Of a DNA stretch of 49,633 nt, positions 9,001-15,857 are shown one piece after another. The DNA lies in contig CAUJFI010000039.1 of assembly GCA_963170125.1 (NCBI GenBank), positions 1 through 49,633 on the forward strand, read 5' to 3'. Both the position numbers and the translations under genes were made by a program. The notes under the pieces were generated by a model. It made no database searches. It saw only the letters and a program-made list of their open reading frames with translations, and was not told the DNA's origin. Each line of letters begins with the position of its first letter. Positions within the stretch are counted from its first letter, which is position 1. This stretch comes from Deinococcota bacterium. Lineage in GTDB: Bacteria > Deinococcota > Deinococci > Deinococcales > Trueperaceae.

Positions 9001-9279
9001 CAGCAGCGCCAGGATGAGGCGGGCCAGGGAGCTCGGCACCTGGGGGTTGAGCTCCTGCGGGTGGGTCGGGGTGCCGTAGACGTGCTGGTACAGGACGGCC
9101 TGGTCGTTGTCGGCGTCGAACGCCGCCTTGCCCGTCACGGCGCGGTAGAGCACGGCCCCGAACGCGTAGAGGTCCGTCGCGGCGCCGGTAGGCTCGCCCG
9201 TGGCCTGCTCCGGCGCCATGTACTGCGGCGTGCCGAGGGTGAAGCCCGTGCGGGTGAGCGCCCTCGACGTCTCGGTTAG
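6100..9279 (+). CDS. cimA: (R)-citramalate synthase; conserved part ends near 7700, reading frame stays open to 9279
   Basis: Makes citramalate from acetyl-CoA and pyruvate, giving isoleucine without threonine deaminase. The first ~531 codons match CimA: VEIYDTTLRDGTQGQDVHFT, the HxH metal site GIHAHNDGELAVANS (about residue 208), GYGERCGNANL, and a C-terminal LeuA-like regulatory domain ending ASYEALLDAYEYKLVTDG. ATG 6100 follows GAGGTGACTGC, 9 nt after leuA. The family normally stops within a few residues of this point. Here the frame has no stop until 9279 and runs antisense through the kinase gene; that part has no protein-like composition. A one-base shift between about 7690 and 7711 would give a stop at TGA 7712-7714 (about 538 aa). 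I take the last ~1.5 kb as non-coding, so the true end is uncertain. Confidence 0.85.
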   Translation: MSADPTAARVEIYDTTLRDGTQGQDVHFTEHDKVAIAKRLDAFRVDFIEGGWPGSNPKDARFFDEMKGVRLEHAKLTAFGSTRHKDAAPEDDANLRALLDAGTEVLAIFGKSWTYHVEHALGATLAQNLAMIESSVAYLRSQGRRVLYLAEHFFDGHAADPDYAVATLRAALAGGAERVVLCDTNGGSLPERVQAATRDVVAFSPVPVGIHAHNDGELAVANSLAAVQAGATHVQGTINGYGERCGNANLVSIIANLALKLGRPQPQRLAELKGLSRYVDERANLAPNVRAAYVGDGAFAHKGGIHVSAVNKHPRTYEHVEPESVGNRRRVLVSDLSGRANVVAKLAEWGEAAGEGREGGAFTSGSTDTRAVVAHIKELEARGYAFEGAEASFQLLTRKLQGGFEPYFHIDGFTVMIDKTVGAPRCEATVRLRVGDNEEHSAASGDGPVNALDRGLLKALGSFYPALRGLTLRDYKVRVLSGPETGTASVVRVQVEMGDGTTTWSTVGASTNIIEASYEALLDAYEYKLVTDGVAPVLTDRDHGLAACACGSLARAGVAVERLWAAPPLPRPLRQQRRAGRPEVPGRPLRRMGSGYQPVLAVRGQGPVERRHEEAFAERQGRRLDGRVRDPVEQQDAAAAGVEHDQVAPFRDHVEVAGSHHGRGRHGGGQRAGPDVVAAACRQAVQALAPRHHVYVLLPRDGRAPLFALQVVAPDDLALGQVERVDLALPHRDEQEAARGGGRRRDRAHLDLEGWGARLGADGVEPAVARRDQGQAGVQRRGGGRRRAKRDAPTLVAGGRPPRDPVRQRQEEVAAVRRRADDLVVEALPRHLAAGPGDSPDGPVAADDVQRVAYDEGRLARLVVQREGGLEPAVGRAHDGQRVRALPHQEEAGGRGEPRRELRPLVERHRPEALKRGGVRRAGGVRPRAPRAGLGSLGRALQLRGPDGAQRVRHRPARRRPLVGVLLQQRQDEAGQGARHLGVELLRVGRGAVDVLVQDGLVVVGVERRLARHGAVEHGPERVEVRRGAGRLARGLLRRHVLRRAEGEARAGERPRRLG
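7836..7863. terminator. Convergent hairpin between cimA and the kinase gene
   Basis: An 11-bp GC stem (7836-7846 with 7853-7863) and AAGTCC loop lie between the expected cimA end and the kinase stop at 7897. There is no T-run. Its position suggests a bidirectional terminator or barrier and supports an end of cimA before this point. Confidence 0.55.
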
Positions 9280-9747
9280 CTGCACGAGGCCGAAATCCAT
9301 GACCTTGGGCGTCCCATGCGCCGTCACGAGGATGTTGCGAGGGGTGAGGTCGCGGTGCACCATGCCGAGGCGGTGCACGTAGCCGAGGGCCTCGGCCACG
9401 GTGATCGCGGCACCGAGGAGCCGGTCGACGCTCTCGGGGTCGCCCTCGTACGGACCCAGGTCGGTCATGGGACCGCCCTCGATGAGCTCCATGGCGAAGT
9501 AGACGTGCTTCCCGAGACCGAGGTCGTAGATGGCCACGATGCCGGGGTGGTTGAGCCGCGCCAGCGCACGGATCTCGCGCCGGAACCTCTCGCTGTCCGC
9601 CTCCGTGAGGTGCGGGCGGAGGACCTTGAGCGCGACGGTGCGCTCCAGGTGGGTGTCGCGTGCGCGAAACACGTGGGCCATGCCCCCGACCCCAAGCGGA
9701 CCGAGGACCTCGTAACGGTCGTCGACTCTCTCTCCAGGCTCGAACAT
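7897..9747 (-). CDS. Ser/Thr protein kinase fused to a PQQ-like beta-propeller
   Basis: 616 aa. Residues ~10-270 form a Hanks-type kinase: glycine loop LGVGGMAHVF (G19, G21, G22), VALK with ATP-binding K41, catalytic loop HRDLTPRNIL, VMDFGLVQ, activation segment with GTPQYMAPEQATG. Residues ~330-616 are PQQ/WD-like propeller repeats (for example GDTLYVVSRDGAIRAVAWP, AGNLYVVTEGGDLIVLDARS). The layout recalls the Deinococcus radiation-responsive quinoprotein kinase (RqkA/DqkA), but I see no hydrophobic helix between the two domains, so it should be cytosolic. The lysine of the usual HRDLKPxN loop is Thr here, which may lower or alter activity. The gene is 18 nt downstream of a ribbon-helix-helix gene, probably one operon. 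Confidence 0.9.
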   Translation of the reverse strand: MFEPGERVDDRYEVLGPLGVGGMAHVFRARDTHLERTVALKVLRPHLTEADSERFRREIRALARLNHPGIVAIYDLGLGKHVYFAMELIEGGPMTDLGPYEGDPESVDRLLGAAITVAEALGYVHRLGMVHRDLTPRNILVTAHGTPKVMDFGLVQLTETSRALTRTGFTLGTPQYMAPEQATGEPTGAATDLYAFGAVLYRAVTGKAAFDADNDQAVLYQHVYGTPTHPQELNPQVPSSLARLILALLEKDPNKRPTSGWAVADTLRAVRSAELQRAPQRAQAGPGRTGAYPTGPANAAALQRLWTVALDEGPQFPSGLSSAAGFLLVGQRSDSLAVVRPADGGLQTTFALHDEASQPPLVIGDTLYVVSRDGAIRAVAWPRGEVAWQRLDDEVVGAAPYGGDLLLALADGVARWTPAGDERWRVALGAPPAAAPTLHAGLTLVPTRDGWLHAVRTEAGAPAFKVEVGAITAPPSAAGGLLFIPVRQGEVHAFDLAKREVVWSYDLEGEQWSTPVAWQQYVYVVSWGQRLHCLAARSGDDVWTRPLPAPVTAPPVVAAGNLYVVTEGGDLIVLDARSGRVLLLDRVANAAIQAPPLPLGERLFVAALDGTLAAYG

Positions 9748-9765
9748 GCCTACGCCAGGACCGGC

Positions 9766-9975
9766 CTAGGCCTCGTCGAGGGCTCGCAGGATCTCTGGGT
9801 CGAGCTCGCCCTGCTCCACGGCGCGGTTGAGCATCGCGATGCCCAGGCGCACGACCTCGGACTTCGAGACCAACCGTTCCGGGTTGGAGAGCTGGTACGC
9901 CGTCTTGGTGAGGAGCGAGTCCTGCTCTTCGGTTATGACTACCTGGAGCCGCTTGCTCTTCTCGCGCTTGGCCAA
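9766..9975 (-). CDS. Ribbon-helix-helix DNA-binding protein, 69 aa
   Basis: A TTG start at 9975 is preceded by GGAGGGAAGGCC and gives a 69-aa protein. Its N-terminal basic tail and strand (KREKSKRLQVVI), a first helix (TEEQDSLLTKTAYQLS) and a second helix (SKSEVVRLGIAMLNRAVEQG) match the CopG/ParD-like RHH fold. An acidic tail follows (ELDPEILRALDEA). The longer frame upstream to 10206 is Cys/Arg-rich and looks non-coding. It is upstream of the kinase gene and divergent from murA, so it may regulate either, possibly under kinase control (inference). No toxin gene is adjacent, so a toxin-antitoxin role is unlikely. Confidence 0.75.
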   Translation of the reverse strand: MAKREKSKRLQVVITEEQDSLLTKTAYQLSNPERLVSKSEVVRLGIAMLNRAVEQGELDPEILRALDEA

Positions 9976-10107
9976 GGCCTTCCCTCCGAAGGGCCGCCGC
10001 GCGTGGGCGTAGACTGACCGAAGCGCGTGCGGTTGCGGACCACGAACAGCGTCCGGCGCGCATGGTTCCCATGCGGCGGCGCGTCGCCTGTTCCCAAGTC
10101 TACAGCA

Positions 10108-10119
10108 ACATGAGCATGT
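10108..10119. promoter_or_regulatory. Short inverted repeat next to the murA -35 box (possible operator)
   Basis: ACATG-AG-CATGT is a perfect 5-bp inverted repeat ending 2 nt before the -35 hexamer of the murA promoter, in the region shared with the divergent RHH gene. RHH proteins often bind such short repeats. The link is only positional. Confidence 0.35.
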
Positions 10120-10121
10120 CC

Positions 10122-10150
10122 TTGACGCGACGTGCCTAGCAGCATACACT
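10122..10150 (+). promoter_or_regulatory. Promoter of murA
   Basis: TTGACG (10122-10127), a 17-nt spacer and TACACT (10145-10150). The start of transcription is expected near 10157, giving a ~120-nt leader before murA. The rest of the 304-bp gap (9976-10279) shows no gene. Confidence 0.75.
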
Positions 10151-10279
10151 GCCGCTGAGGGCATTGTGTAACTTGCACATCGTGTTGCGGTGACTCTACC
10201 CGCCACCGCCCTCCCGCCGGCGCGACCGGCGTTCGACTAGTCGGCGAGCGCGCCCGAGCCGTGCCCCTTGGAGAACGAG

Positions 10280-11575
10280 ATGCCGCAAGACGACGTCCTA
10301 TTAGTGCGCGGAGGCACGCCCCTCATCGGGGAGATCGCCGCCTACCGGGCCAAGAACTCGGCCCTCTACCTCATGCTGGCCGCCCTCCTGACCGACGAGC
10401 CGGTGGTGCTGCGGGACGTCCCGAAGCTCGCCGACGTGCTCGTAAGCGAGGAGATCTTGCGCCACGTGGGCGTCGCCACCCGCTGGGAGGGGCACGACCT
10501 CCACCTCCACGCCGCGAACCTCGTCTCGCACCACGCCCCGTACTCCCTCGTCAGCAAGATGCGTGCTTCGTTCGTGATCATGGGCGCCCTTCTCGGCCGC
10601 ACGGGCGAAGCCCGGGTGAGCATGCCCGGCGGCTGCGCCTTCGGCCCGCGCCCCGTCGACCGCCACATCGCGGCCTTCGAGGCCATCGGAGCGACCATCC
10701 AGGAGGAGGACGGCGACTTCTACGCCTTCCGGCACGGCAAGCTGGCCGGCACTGTCACCTTCGAGGCCCCGACCGTCGGCGGCACGCAGAACGTCATCCT
10801 CGCCGCGGCGCTCTCCTCCGGCGAGGTCGTCATCGAGAACGCCGCCCGCGAACCCGAGGTCCCGGACCTCGCCGACATGCTGCGCGCCATGGGCGCCGAC
10901 ATCGAGGGCGCCGGCACGAGCACAGTCCGCATCCGGGGCGTCGAGAGGCTCCGAGGCGTCGACTACCGCCCCATCGCCGATCGCATCGAGGCCGGGACCT
11001 ATCTCCTAGCCGCGGCCGCCACGCGCGGGCGGATCACCGTGACGGACGTCACGCCCGAGCACATGAGCGCCGTCCTCGACGCCCTCGAGCGCACGGGGGT
11101 CGTCGTCACGCGCGGCCATGGCAGCGTGAGCATCGACGCCACCGGACCGTTGCGCCCGATCGACGTGGAGGCGCGGGAGTACCCTGGCGTCCCAACTGAC
11201 CTACAGGCCCCGTTCTCCGCTTACCTGGCCACGCTGCCGGGCCTGAGCCACGTCCGTGACCACGTGTACCCGGACCGCTTCACGCACGTCGACGAGCTCG
11301 TGCGCGCTGGCGCCAGGCTCGTGCTCGAGGACCAGTGCCTGGAGATCCGCGGCGGGCCCCTCAAGGGCACGGCCATGCACGCCGCCGACATCCGCGCGGG
11401 CGGGGCCCTGATCGTGGCCGCGCTGGCCGCGGAAGGGTTGAGCGAGGTCAGCGGCATGCGCTACGTCGACCGCGGTTACGAGCGCGTCGCCGAGCGCCTG
11501 CGCGAGCTCGGGGCGCGCGCCGAGCTCGCCGTGGCCAAGCAGGCGGCGACCTCGACCGGGACGTACGGTAGCTGA
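10280..11575 (+). CDS. murA: UDP-N-acetylglucosamine 1-carboxyvinyltransferase
   Basis: Transfers enolpyruvate from PEP to UDP-GlcNAc, the first committed step of peptidoglycan synthesis. ATG 10280 is preceded by GGAG at 6 nt and gives 431 aa, close to the family's usual ~420. The N-terminal region includes RAKNSALYLMLAALLTDEPV with the family's substrate-binding KN pair. The fosfomycin-reactive cysteine is present as C119 in PGGCAFGPRPVDRH. The second half contains TDLQAPFSAYLATLPG and the C-terminal RYVDRGYERVAERLRELGA. It is a single gene, convergent with the membrane protein gene that ends at 11612. Confidence 0.95.
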   Translation: MPQDDVLLVRGGTPLIGEIAAYRAKNSALYLMLAALLTDEPVVLRDVPKLADVLVSEEILRHVGVATRWEGHDLHLHAANLVSHHAPYSLVSKMRASFVIMGALLGRTGEARVSMPGGCAFGPRPVDRHIAAFEAIGATIQEEDGDFYAFRHGKLAGTVTFEAPTVGGTQNVILAAALSSGEVVIENAAREPEVPDLADMLRAMGADIEGAGTSTVRIRGVERLRGVDYRPIADRIEAGTYLLAAAATRGRITVTDVTPEHMSAVLDALERTGVVVTRGHGSVSIDATGPLRPIDVEAREYPGVPTDLQAPFSAYLATLPGLSHVRDHVYPDRFTHVDELVRAGARLVLEDQCLEIRGGPLKGTAMHAADIRAGGALIVAALAAEGLSEVSGMRYVDRGYERVAERLRELGARAELAVAKQAATSTGTYGS

Positions 11576-11611
11576 GCGACGGTTCGCGAGGCGCCCCCGC
11601 GCGCCGTCAAC

Positions 11612-13597
11612 CTAGGCCGGGTCGGCGTCCTCGTCGGGCGCGCTTCCGCCTGTGCCCGACAGCGGCGCGTCGTCCGGCGCCACGTCGGCCGGCTCCGGCG
11701 GCGTCTCGAGTGTCGGGGGCCGGTGGTAGGAGGACCGCGTCCTAGGGTGCCAGAAGCTCTCCTCGCCGCCCAGCTCGTCGATGAAGTCCTCGACGGCGCT
11801 CGGGTCGTCGATGGGCAGTAGGAAGGTGGTGCCTGCCTCGGTGCCGAACGGGTCTTTGGCGCCCTCCACGCTCGCCGGCCGCGACGGGGGCTCCACGGTG
11901 GCCCCCACGGTCTGCTCGAGCGCCGGACCTGCCGGCGGCCCGGCCACCGGCTCCAGCCCCGGGTCCGGCACCTCGCTCCGCGCTGCGTCCGGTTCCTCCA
12001 GGGCTACGCCCTGGTCCTCGGCCGGCTCCGCTACCTGGCCCGCCCCTTGCCCGAGCAGCAGGGCCAACGCGGCTTCGCGCTCGCCCGTGTCGAGTACGAG
12101 CTCGTCGGTGTCGTCGACCAGCAGCTCCTGATCAGCGGCGCCTGCCTCGTCGGCCGCCGCGACCTCCGCGGCCAGGACATCGGCCGCCGTGGCTACCGGG
12201 TCGTAGAGGTCGTCGTCATCGTCTTCGTCATCGAGGGGCTCGGGGGCGAGGCGCTGGGCGCCGGCGCCATCCGCGTCCGCGGTGACGGCCGGCGGCGGCC
12301 CCTCGAACCCTACCCACGGGTCGGGTTCGGAAGGGGCCTCCCATTCGCCACCGAACTCCTGGTCCGGCTCGTCTCCGAGCGGACCGCCCTCCGACGTGTC
12401 CGACGCCGCGGCGTCCGCGGGAACGGCCTCGGCCGGCACGGGCGCGTCCGCGTCGTCGGGTTCCGCGGCGGAAGCCGCTCCGGCGGAATCGTCCGGGATG
12501 ACCGCCGCCGTCGCGTCGGCGGCCATCGCCGCTCCGGCTGTCTCCTCAGCGGGGGCCCTGGTGAGCGCACCCACAGCGCCCTTCTTGCCGAGTGTTACCC
12601 GGCTGCGGGACACGAGGCCGGCCAGGGCGAGGAGCAGGCCAATCACCATCACGTAAGGCCACGGCGTGAACCGGATCGCACGAGCCTCGGACTGCCGCGG
12701 CAGCACGCCCACGGCGATGGCCGACGCCTGGGACCCGGGGTCGGCGGCCAGGAGGTCTATGACGGGGCTGCGAGACGTGTCGGCACCGGAGAAGGCCCAG
12801 GGGGACGGCGCCGGGCTGAGCGCGCGCCAGCCGGTCGGCGAGAACGGGTCGTACACGCCGGACATGGCCTGGACGCGCGTGTCATCGGCCAGCGTGATGG
12901 GGATGTAGACGACCAGGTCGCGCCCCCGCCGGCTTACCGGCAGCGCGAGCCGCGGCATGGCGTCGGGTCCGGGCTCGCCGACCCCCGGGTCCGCCTCGCC
13001 GCCTTCACCGGTCGTCGGGGCCGGGCCGGCGCCCGCCGTCTGACCGGCGCCGGCCGCGCCGCCGGCCTCCGTTGCGCCTCCGCTCGGTGTCGACCCCGTG
13101 GGGGTGACGGGGTAGGTCACGAGGTAGGCGCCGTCACTGCTGATCCGCACGGCGTACTGCCAGGCCGTGCCGTTCGGGAAGTCCAGGTCGGGTCCCGTGA
13201 GGGTCTCGGTGAACCCGGGGCCGGCGGCCACGAGGTAGACGTCAACGACCGTAGGCAAGAACCCGCTCAGTGGCACCTCGACGACCAGGTCGCCCTGCTG
13301 GTCGCCGTCAGGCGGGGTGGGGTCGCCCTCCTCGGCCCCGGGCGACGGCCCCGTCTCGCCGCCGGCGGCGCCGTCGAAGGCGGGGGCATCTCCGCCTGCA
13401 GAACCCAGCGAGCCGAGGGAGACGCTCAACCGCGTGCCGCCGGCGGCGGCCGTGAGCGCCACGGCGCGGATGTCGAAGACCGCCGTATCGGCGTAGACGG
13501 GCGCGGTGGGGGGCGTCAGGGTGCCGTCGCCGAAAGCGTCCCCGCTCGGGTCGGGGACGGTAAGGGCCACGAGGGCGAGAATGACGGGTAGGATCAC
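11612..13597 (-). CDS. Membrane protein with glucodextranase-C-like extracytoplasmic domain and long acidic tail
   Basis: 661 aa, not assigned to a known gene. A short signal-like N-terminus (MILPVILALVALTVP) is followed by DPSGDAFGDGTLTPPT, ALTAAAGGTRLSVSLGSLG and the rest of a domain resembling the C-terminal carbohydrate-binding-like module of glucodextranase (residues ~15-310). One membrane helix follows (WPYVMVIGLLLALAGLV, about residue 320), then a cytoplasmic, very acidic and Ala/Pro-rich region of ~320 residues. The C-terminal SAVEDFIDELGGEESFWHP stands out as a possible interaction motif. The GTG start overlaps the yvcK stop (GTGA). In many Gram-positives this place after rapZ-yvcK is taken by whiA. 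The domain call is by eye. Confidence 0.75.
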   Translation of the reverse strand: MILPVILALVALTVPDPSGDAFGDGTLTPPTAPVYADTAVFDIRAVALTAAAGGTRLSVSLGSLGSAGGDAPAFDGAAGGETGPSPGAEEGDPTPPDGDQQGDLVVEVPLSGFLPTVVDVYLVAAGPGFTETLTGPDLDFPNGTAWQYAVRISSDGAYLVTYPVTPTGSTPSGGATEAGGAAGAGQTAGAGPAPTTGEGGEADPGVGEPGPDAMPRLALPVSRRGRDLVVYIPITLADDTRVQAMSGVYDPFSPTGWRALSPAPSPWAFSGADTSRSPVIDLLAADPGSQASAIAVGVLPRQSEARAIRFTPWPYVMVIGLLLALAGLVSRSRVTLGKKGAVGALTRAPAEETAGAAMAADATAAVIPDDSAGAASAAEPDDADAPVPAEAVPADAAASDTSEGGPLGDEPDQEFGGEWEAPSEPDPWVGFEGPPPAVTADADGAGAQRLAPEPLDDEDDDDDLYDPVATAADVLAAEVAAADEAGAADQELLVDDTDELVLDTGEREAALALLLGQGAGQVAEPAEDQGVALEEPDAARSEVPDPGLEPVAGPPAGPALEQTVGATVEPPSRPASVEGAKDPFGTEAGTTFLLPIDDPSAVEDFIDELGGEESFWHPRTRSSYHRPPTLETPPEPADVAPDDAPLSGTGGSAPDEDADPA

Positions 13598-14943
13598 GGG
13601 CTCACTCCGGTCACCCGCACAGTCTTACCTACCTTGAGTGACCTGTCGCCACCCGTGGCCAGGTCGGCGAGGACCGTCGCCAACCGGTCGCTGTCGTGCT
13701 GGGCGTAGGCGCCGCTACCGAGCAGTGGCAGCTCGAGCACAGAGACGCCAGCCAGTTCCAGGCTGGAGCGCGCGCGGCCGACGAGCTCGGCGCCCTCCTC
13801 CATGTACTTGGCCAGGCGCGCCTGGTCGACGGGCGAGGAGTTCCAGAGGACCACGTCGGGCGCCCTCACACCGTGCTTCTCGATGGCTACCACGTGATCG
13901 AAGGCGTCGAATCCGTCCGTCTCACCCGCCTCGGTCATGATGTTGCAGACGTACGCGAGCCTGGCGCGGCTCTTGTTGATGGCCTCGCGCACCGACGGCA
14001 CGAGCAGCGGCGGGATGGTGCTGGAGAAGAGGCTTCCCGGCCCGAGGACGATGAGGTCAGCGGCGCGGATGGCGCGCTCCACCTCGGGTAGGCCCTCCGG
14101 CTGATCGGGCTCCGTTCGCATGCGCACCACGGCGCCCTGCACCGAACGCAAGTTGACCTCCCCCCTCACCGTCTCGCCGCCCTCCTTCTCCACGACCAGG
14201 GTCACGGGCTGCGCAGTCGCAGGGTACACCCTGCCGGAGAGGTCGAGGAGGCGGTTTATGGACCGCAGCGCGTTGCCGAAGTCGCCCTCCACCTCGGTGA
14301 CGGACGTGATGAGGAGGTTGCCGAACGTGTGCCCGCGCAGCTCCTCGCCCCGCGTGAACCGGTACTGCAGGAGGCGGGCGAGTTCCGACTCGTTGTCGGA
14401 GAGCGCGGCCATGCAGTCGGTGAGGTCGCCCGGCGCCGGCATGTCGAACGCGGCCCGCAGGCGCCCGGAGCTGCCGCCGTCGTCGCTCACGGCCACGACG
14501 GCGGTCAGGTTGGTCGTGTGCTTGCGCAAGCCCCTCAGGAGGTTGGAGAGGCCCGTGCCACCCCCGAGCGCGACGATCCGCGGCCCCTTGGCGAGCACCA
14601 CCTTGCGGTTGAGGAGCAGCGCGGCGTCGTCCGGGTGGGGGAGCCAGTTGGAGAGCAGCGATCGGTTGAGGCGTCCGACGGCCAGCACCACGATTACGAT
14701 GCCGGTGAGCGCCGCGCCGGCCGCGATCCAGCCGCCGTAGGCGTCCCACGTGCCGGAACCGAGCGCCCGCTCCAGTGGCTCCGCCACCTGCCTGCGCTCC
14801 TCGTCGAAGGCCCATAGGCTCCAGGCAAGGACGCCGAGGAGGGCGAGCAGTCCGCCGGCCATGGCGAGCGCCAGGTGACGCTTGACGCCCATGCCTGGCG
14901 CCAGCCATAGGAGGAACCTGCTCAGAGCGGCCGGGCGCCTCAA
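13594..14943 (-). CDS. yvcK: YvcK/CofD-like UDP-sugar-binding protein with N-terminal membrane helices
   Basis: 449 aa. Residues ~118-449 match the YvcK (gluconeogenesis factor) family: GPRIVALGGGTGLSNLLRGL, VSDDGGSSGRLRAAFDMPAP, HTFGNLLITSVTEVEG and DLIVLGPGSLFSSTIPPLLV. In Bacillus, YvcK binds UDP-GlcNAc and links metabolism with cell-wall synthesis. The first ~115 residues add two hydrophobic helices (HLALAMAGGLLALLGVLAW; IAAGAALTGIVIVVLAVG), which should tether the protein to the membrane. The TTG start overlaps the rapZ stop (TTGA) and has GGGGAGG about 4 nt upstream; the ATG at codon 18 (in APGMGVKRH) is a less likely alternative. Confidence 0.9.
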   Translation of the reverse strand: MRRPAALSRFLLWLAPGMGVKRHLALAMAGGLLALLGVLAWSLWAFDEERRQVAEPLERALGSGTWDAYGGWIAAGAALTGIVIVVLAVGRLNRSLLSNWLPHPDDAALLLNRKVVLAKGPRIVALGGGTGLSNLLRGLRKHTTNLTAVVAVSDDGGSSGRLRAAFDMPAPGDLTDCMAALSDNESELARLLQYRFTRGEELRGHTFGNLLITSVTEVEGDFGNALRSINRLLDLSGRVYPATAQPVTLVVEKEGGETVRGEVNLRSVQGAVVRMRTEPDQPEGLPEVERAIRAADLIVLGPGSLFSSTIPPLLVPSVREAINKSRARLAYVCNIMTEAGETDGFDAFDHVVAIEKHGVRAPDVVLWNSSPVDQARLAKYMEEGAELVGRARSSLELAGVSVLELPLLGSGAYAQHDSDRLATVLADLATGGDRSLKVGKTVRVTGVSP

Positions 14944-15857
14944 GGAGCCTCCCCAGTGCCGTGAGTGTGCTCATCCAGCGCGGCGGCGAGGTCGCGATGT
15001 TGCGGCTTGCTGCGGTAGGCGCCGGCCAGGTCCTGGCTCAGCCGCTCCACCACCGCGACGGAGCGGTGCTGACCGCCGGTGCAACCGACCGCCACGGTGT
15101 ACGTGTTGCGGCCGGAGCTCTCAGCCAAGTGCGCGAGCGAGCGCACGAGCATACGGATCTGGTGGTAGAGCTCTAACGCTTCCGGAGTGAACACGTACTC
15201 CTGTACGTCGGCGTCCGTGCCGGGCAGGCGCCGCAACCGCTCCGAGTAGTAGGGGTTCGGCATGCCGCGCACATCCAACACGACGTCCACGTCCGTGGGT
15301 ATGCCGCGCTTGAAGCCGAACGACACGAGCCTCAGCAGCGTGCCGACCCCGCCCGAGAAACGGTCCCACAGGAGCTGCGTGAGCGTCCGGACGTCCGTGT
15401 TCGACGTGTCTATGACGTCGTCGGCCAAGGCGCGCAGGGGCTGCAGCGCGACGCGTTCGGCCGCGAGGTCGGCCGTGAGCGTGCCGGCCGCCATGGGGTG
15501 CGCGCGGCGCGTGAAGTTGTAGCGCTTCACGAGCACCTCGTCGGAGGCGTCCAGGAAGATCAGGCGCGGGGCGAACCCGCGGTCCCTGAGCTCGGCCACG
15601 GCGTCCGGGACATCCGCCAGCAGCTCGCGCACGCGGATGTCGATGCTGATGCAGATGCCCTTCCAGTCGCCCCCGAGCGTGCCGACGAAGGTCGCCCAGA
15701 GCTTCGGAGGCAGGCTGTCGACCGTGTAGAAGCCGAGGTCCTCCAGGGCGTGCAGCGCCGAGGTCTTGCCTGCGCCGCTCAGTCCCGTGAGGAGGACGAG
15801 GGGACGGGCCGCCGCGTCCACGGTCGAGGAAGGGGTGACCCGCTGGCCGGGGCTCAT
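14940..15857 (-). CDS. rapZ: RapZ family nucleotide-binding protein (RNase adapter)
   Basis: 305 aa. The N-terminal P-loop is VLLTGLSGAGKTSALHALED (G25 to T32) and is followed by the family's GFYTVDSLPPKLW. The C-terminal domain contains VVLDVRGMPNPYYSERLR, AVGCTGGQHRSVAVVERLSQ and a basic tail (SKPQHRD). In E. coli, RapZ binds GlcN6P and directs RNase E to the sRNA GlmZ; in Bacillus the homologue YvcJ precedes yvcK as here. The ATG at 15857 overlaps the stop of the SPOR gene (ATGA) and is preferred over the upstream ATG at 15881. Confidence 0.93.
   Translation of the reverse strand: MSPGQRVTPSSTVDAAARPLVLLTGLSGAGKTSALHALEDLGFYTVDSLPPKLWATFVGTLGGDWKGICISIDIRVRELLADVPDAVAELRDRGFAPRLIFLDASDEVLVKRYNFTRRAHPMAAGTLTADLAAERVALQPLRALADDVIDTSNTDVRTLTQLLWDRFSGGVGTLLRLVSFGFKRGIPTDVDVVLDVRGMPNPYYSERLRRLPGTDADVQEYVFTPEALELYHQIRMLVRSLAHLAESSGRNTYTVAVGCTGGQHRSVAVVERLSQDLAGAYRSKPQHRDLAAALDEHTHGTGEAP

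Noticed and set aside
7715..9279. C-terminal 520-residue extension of CimA
   Set aside because: It lies wholly antisense to a recognisable kinase gene, is Arg/Gly/Ala-rich and shows no fold-like pattern. GC-rich antisense frames stay open by chance.
9766..9975. Antitoxin of a toxin-antitoxin pair
   Set aside because: The RHH protein has no small toxin gene next to it; its neighbour is a kinase-propeller gene.
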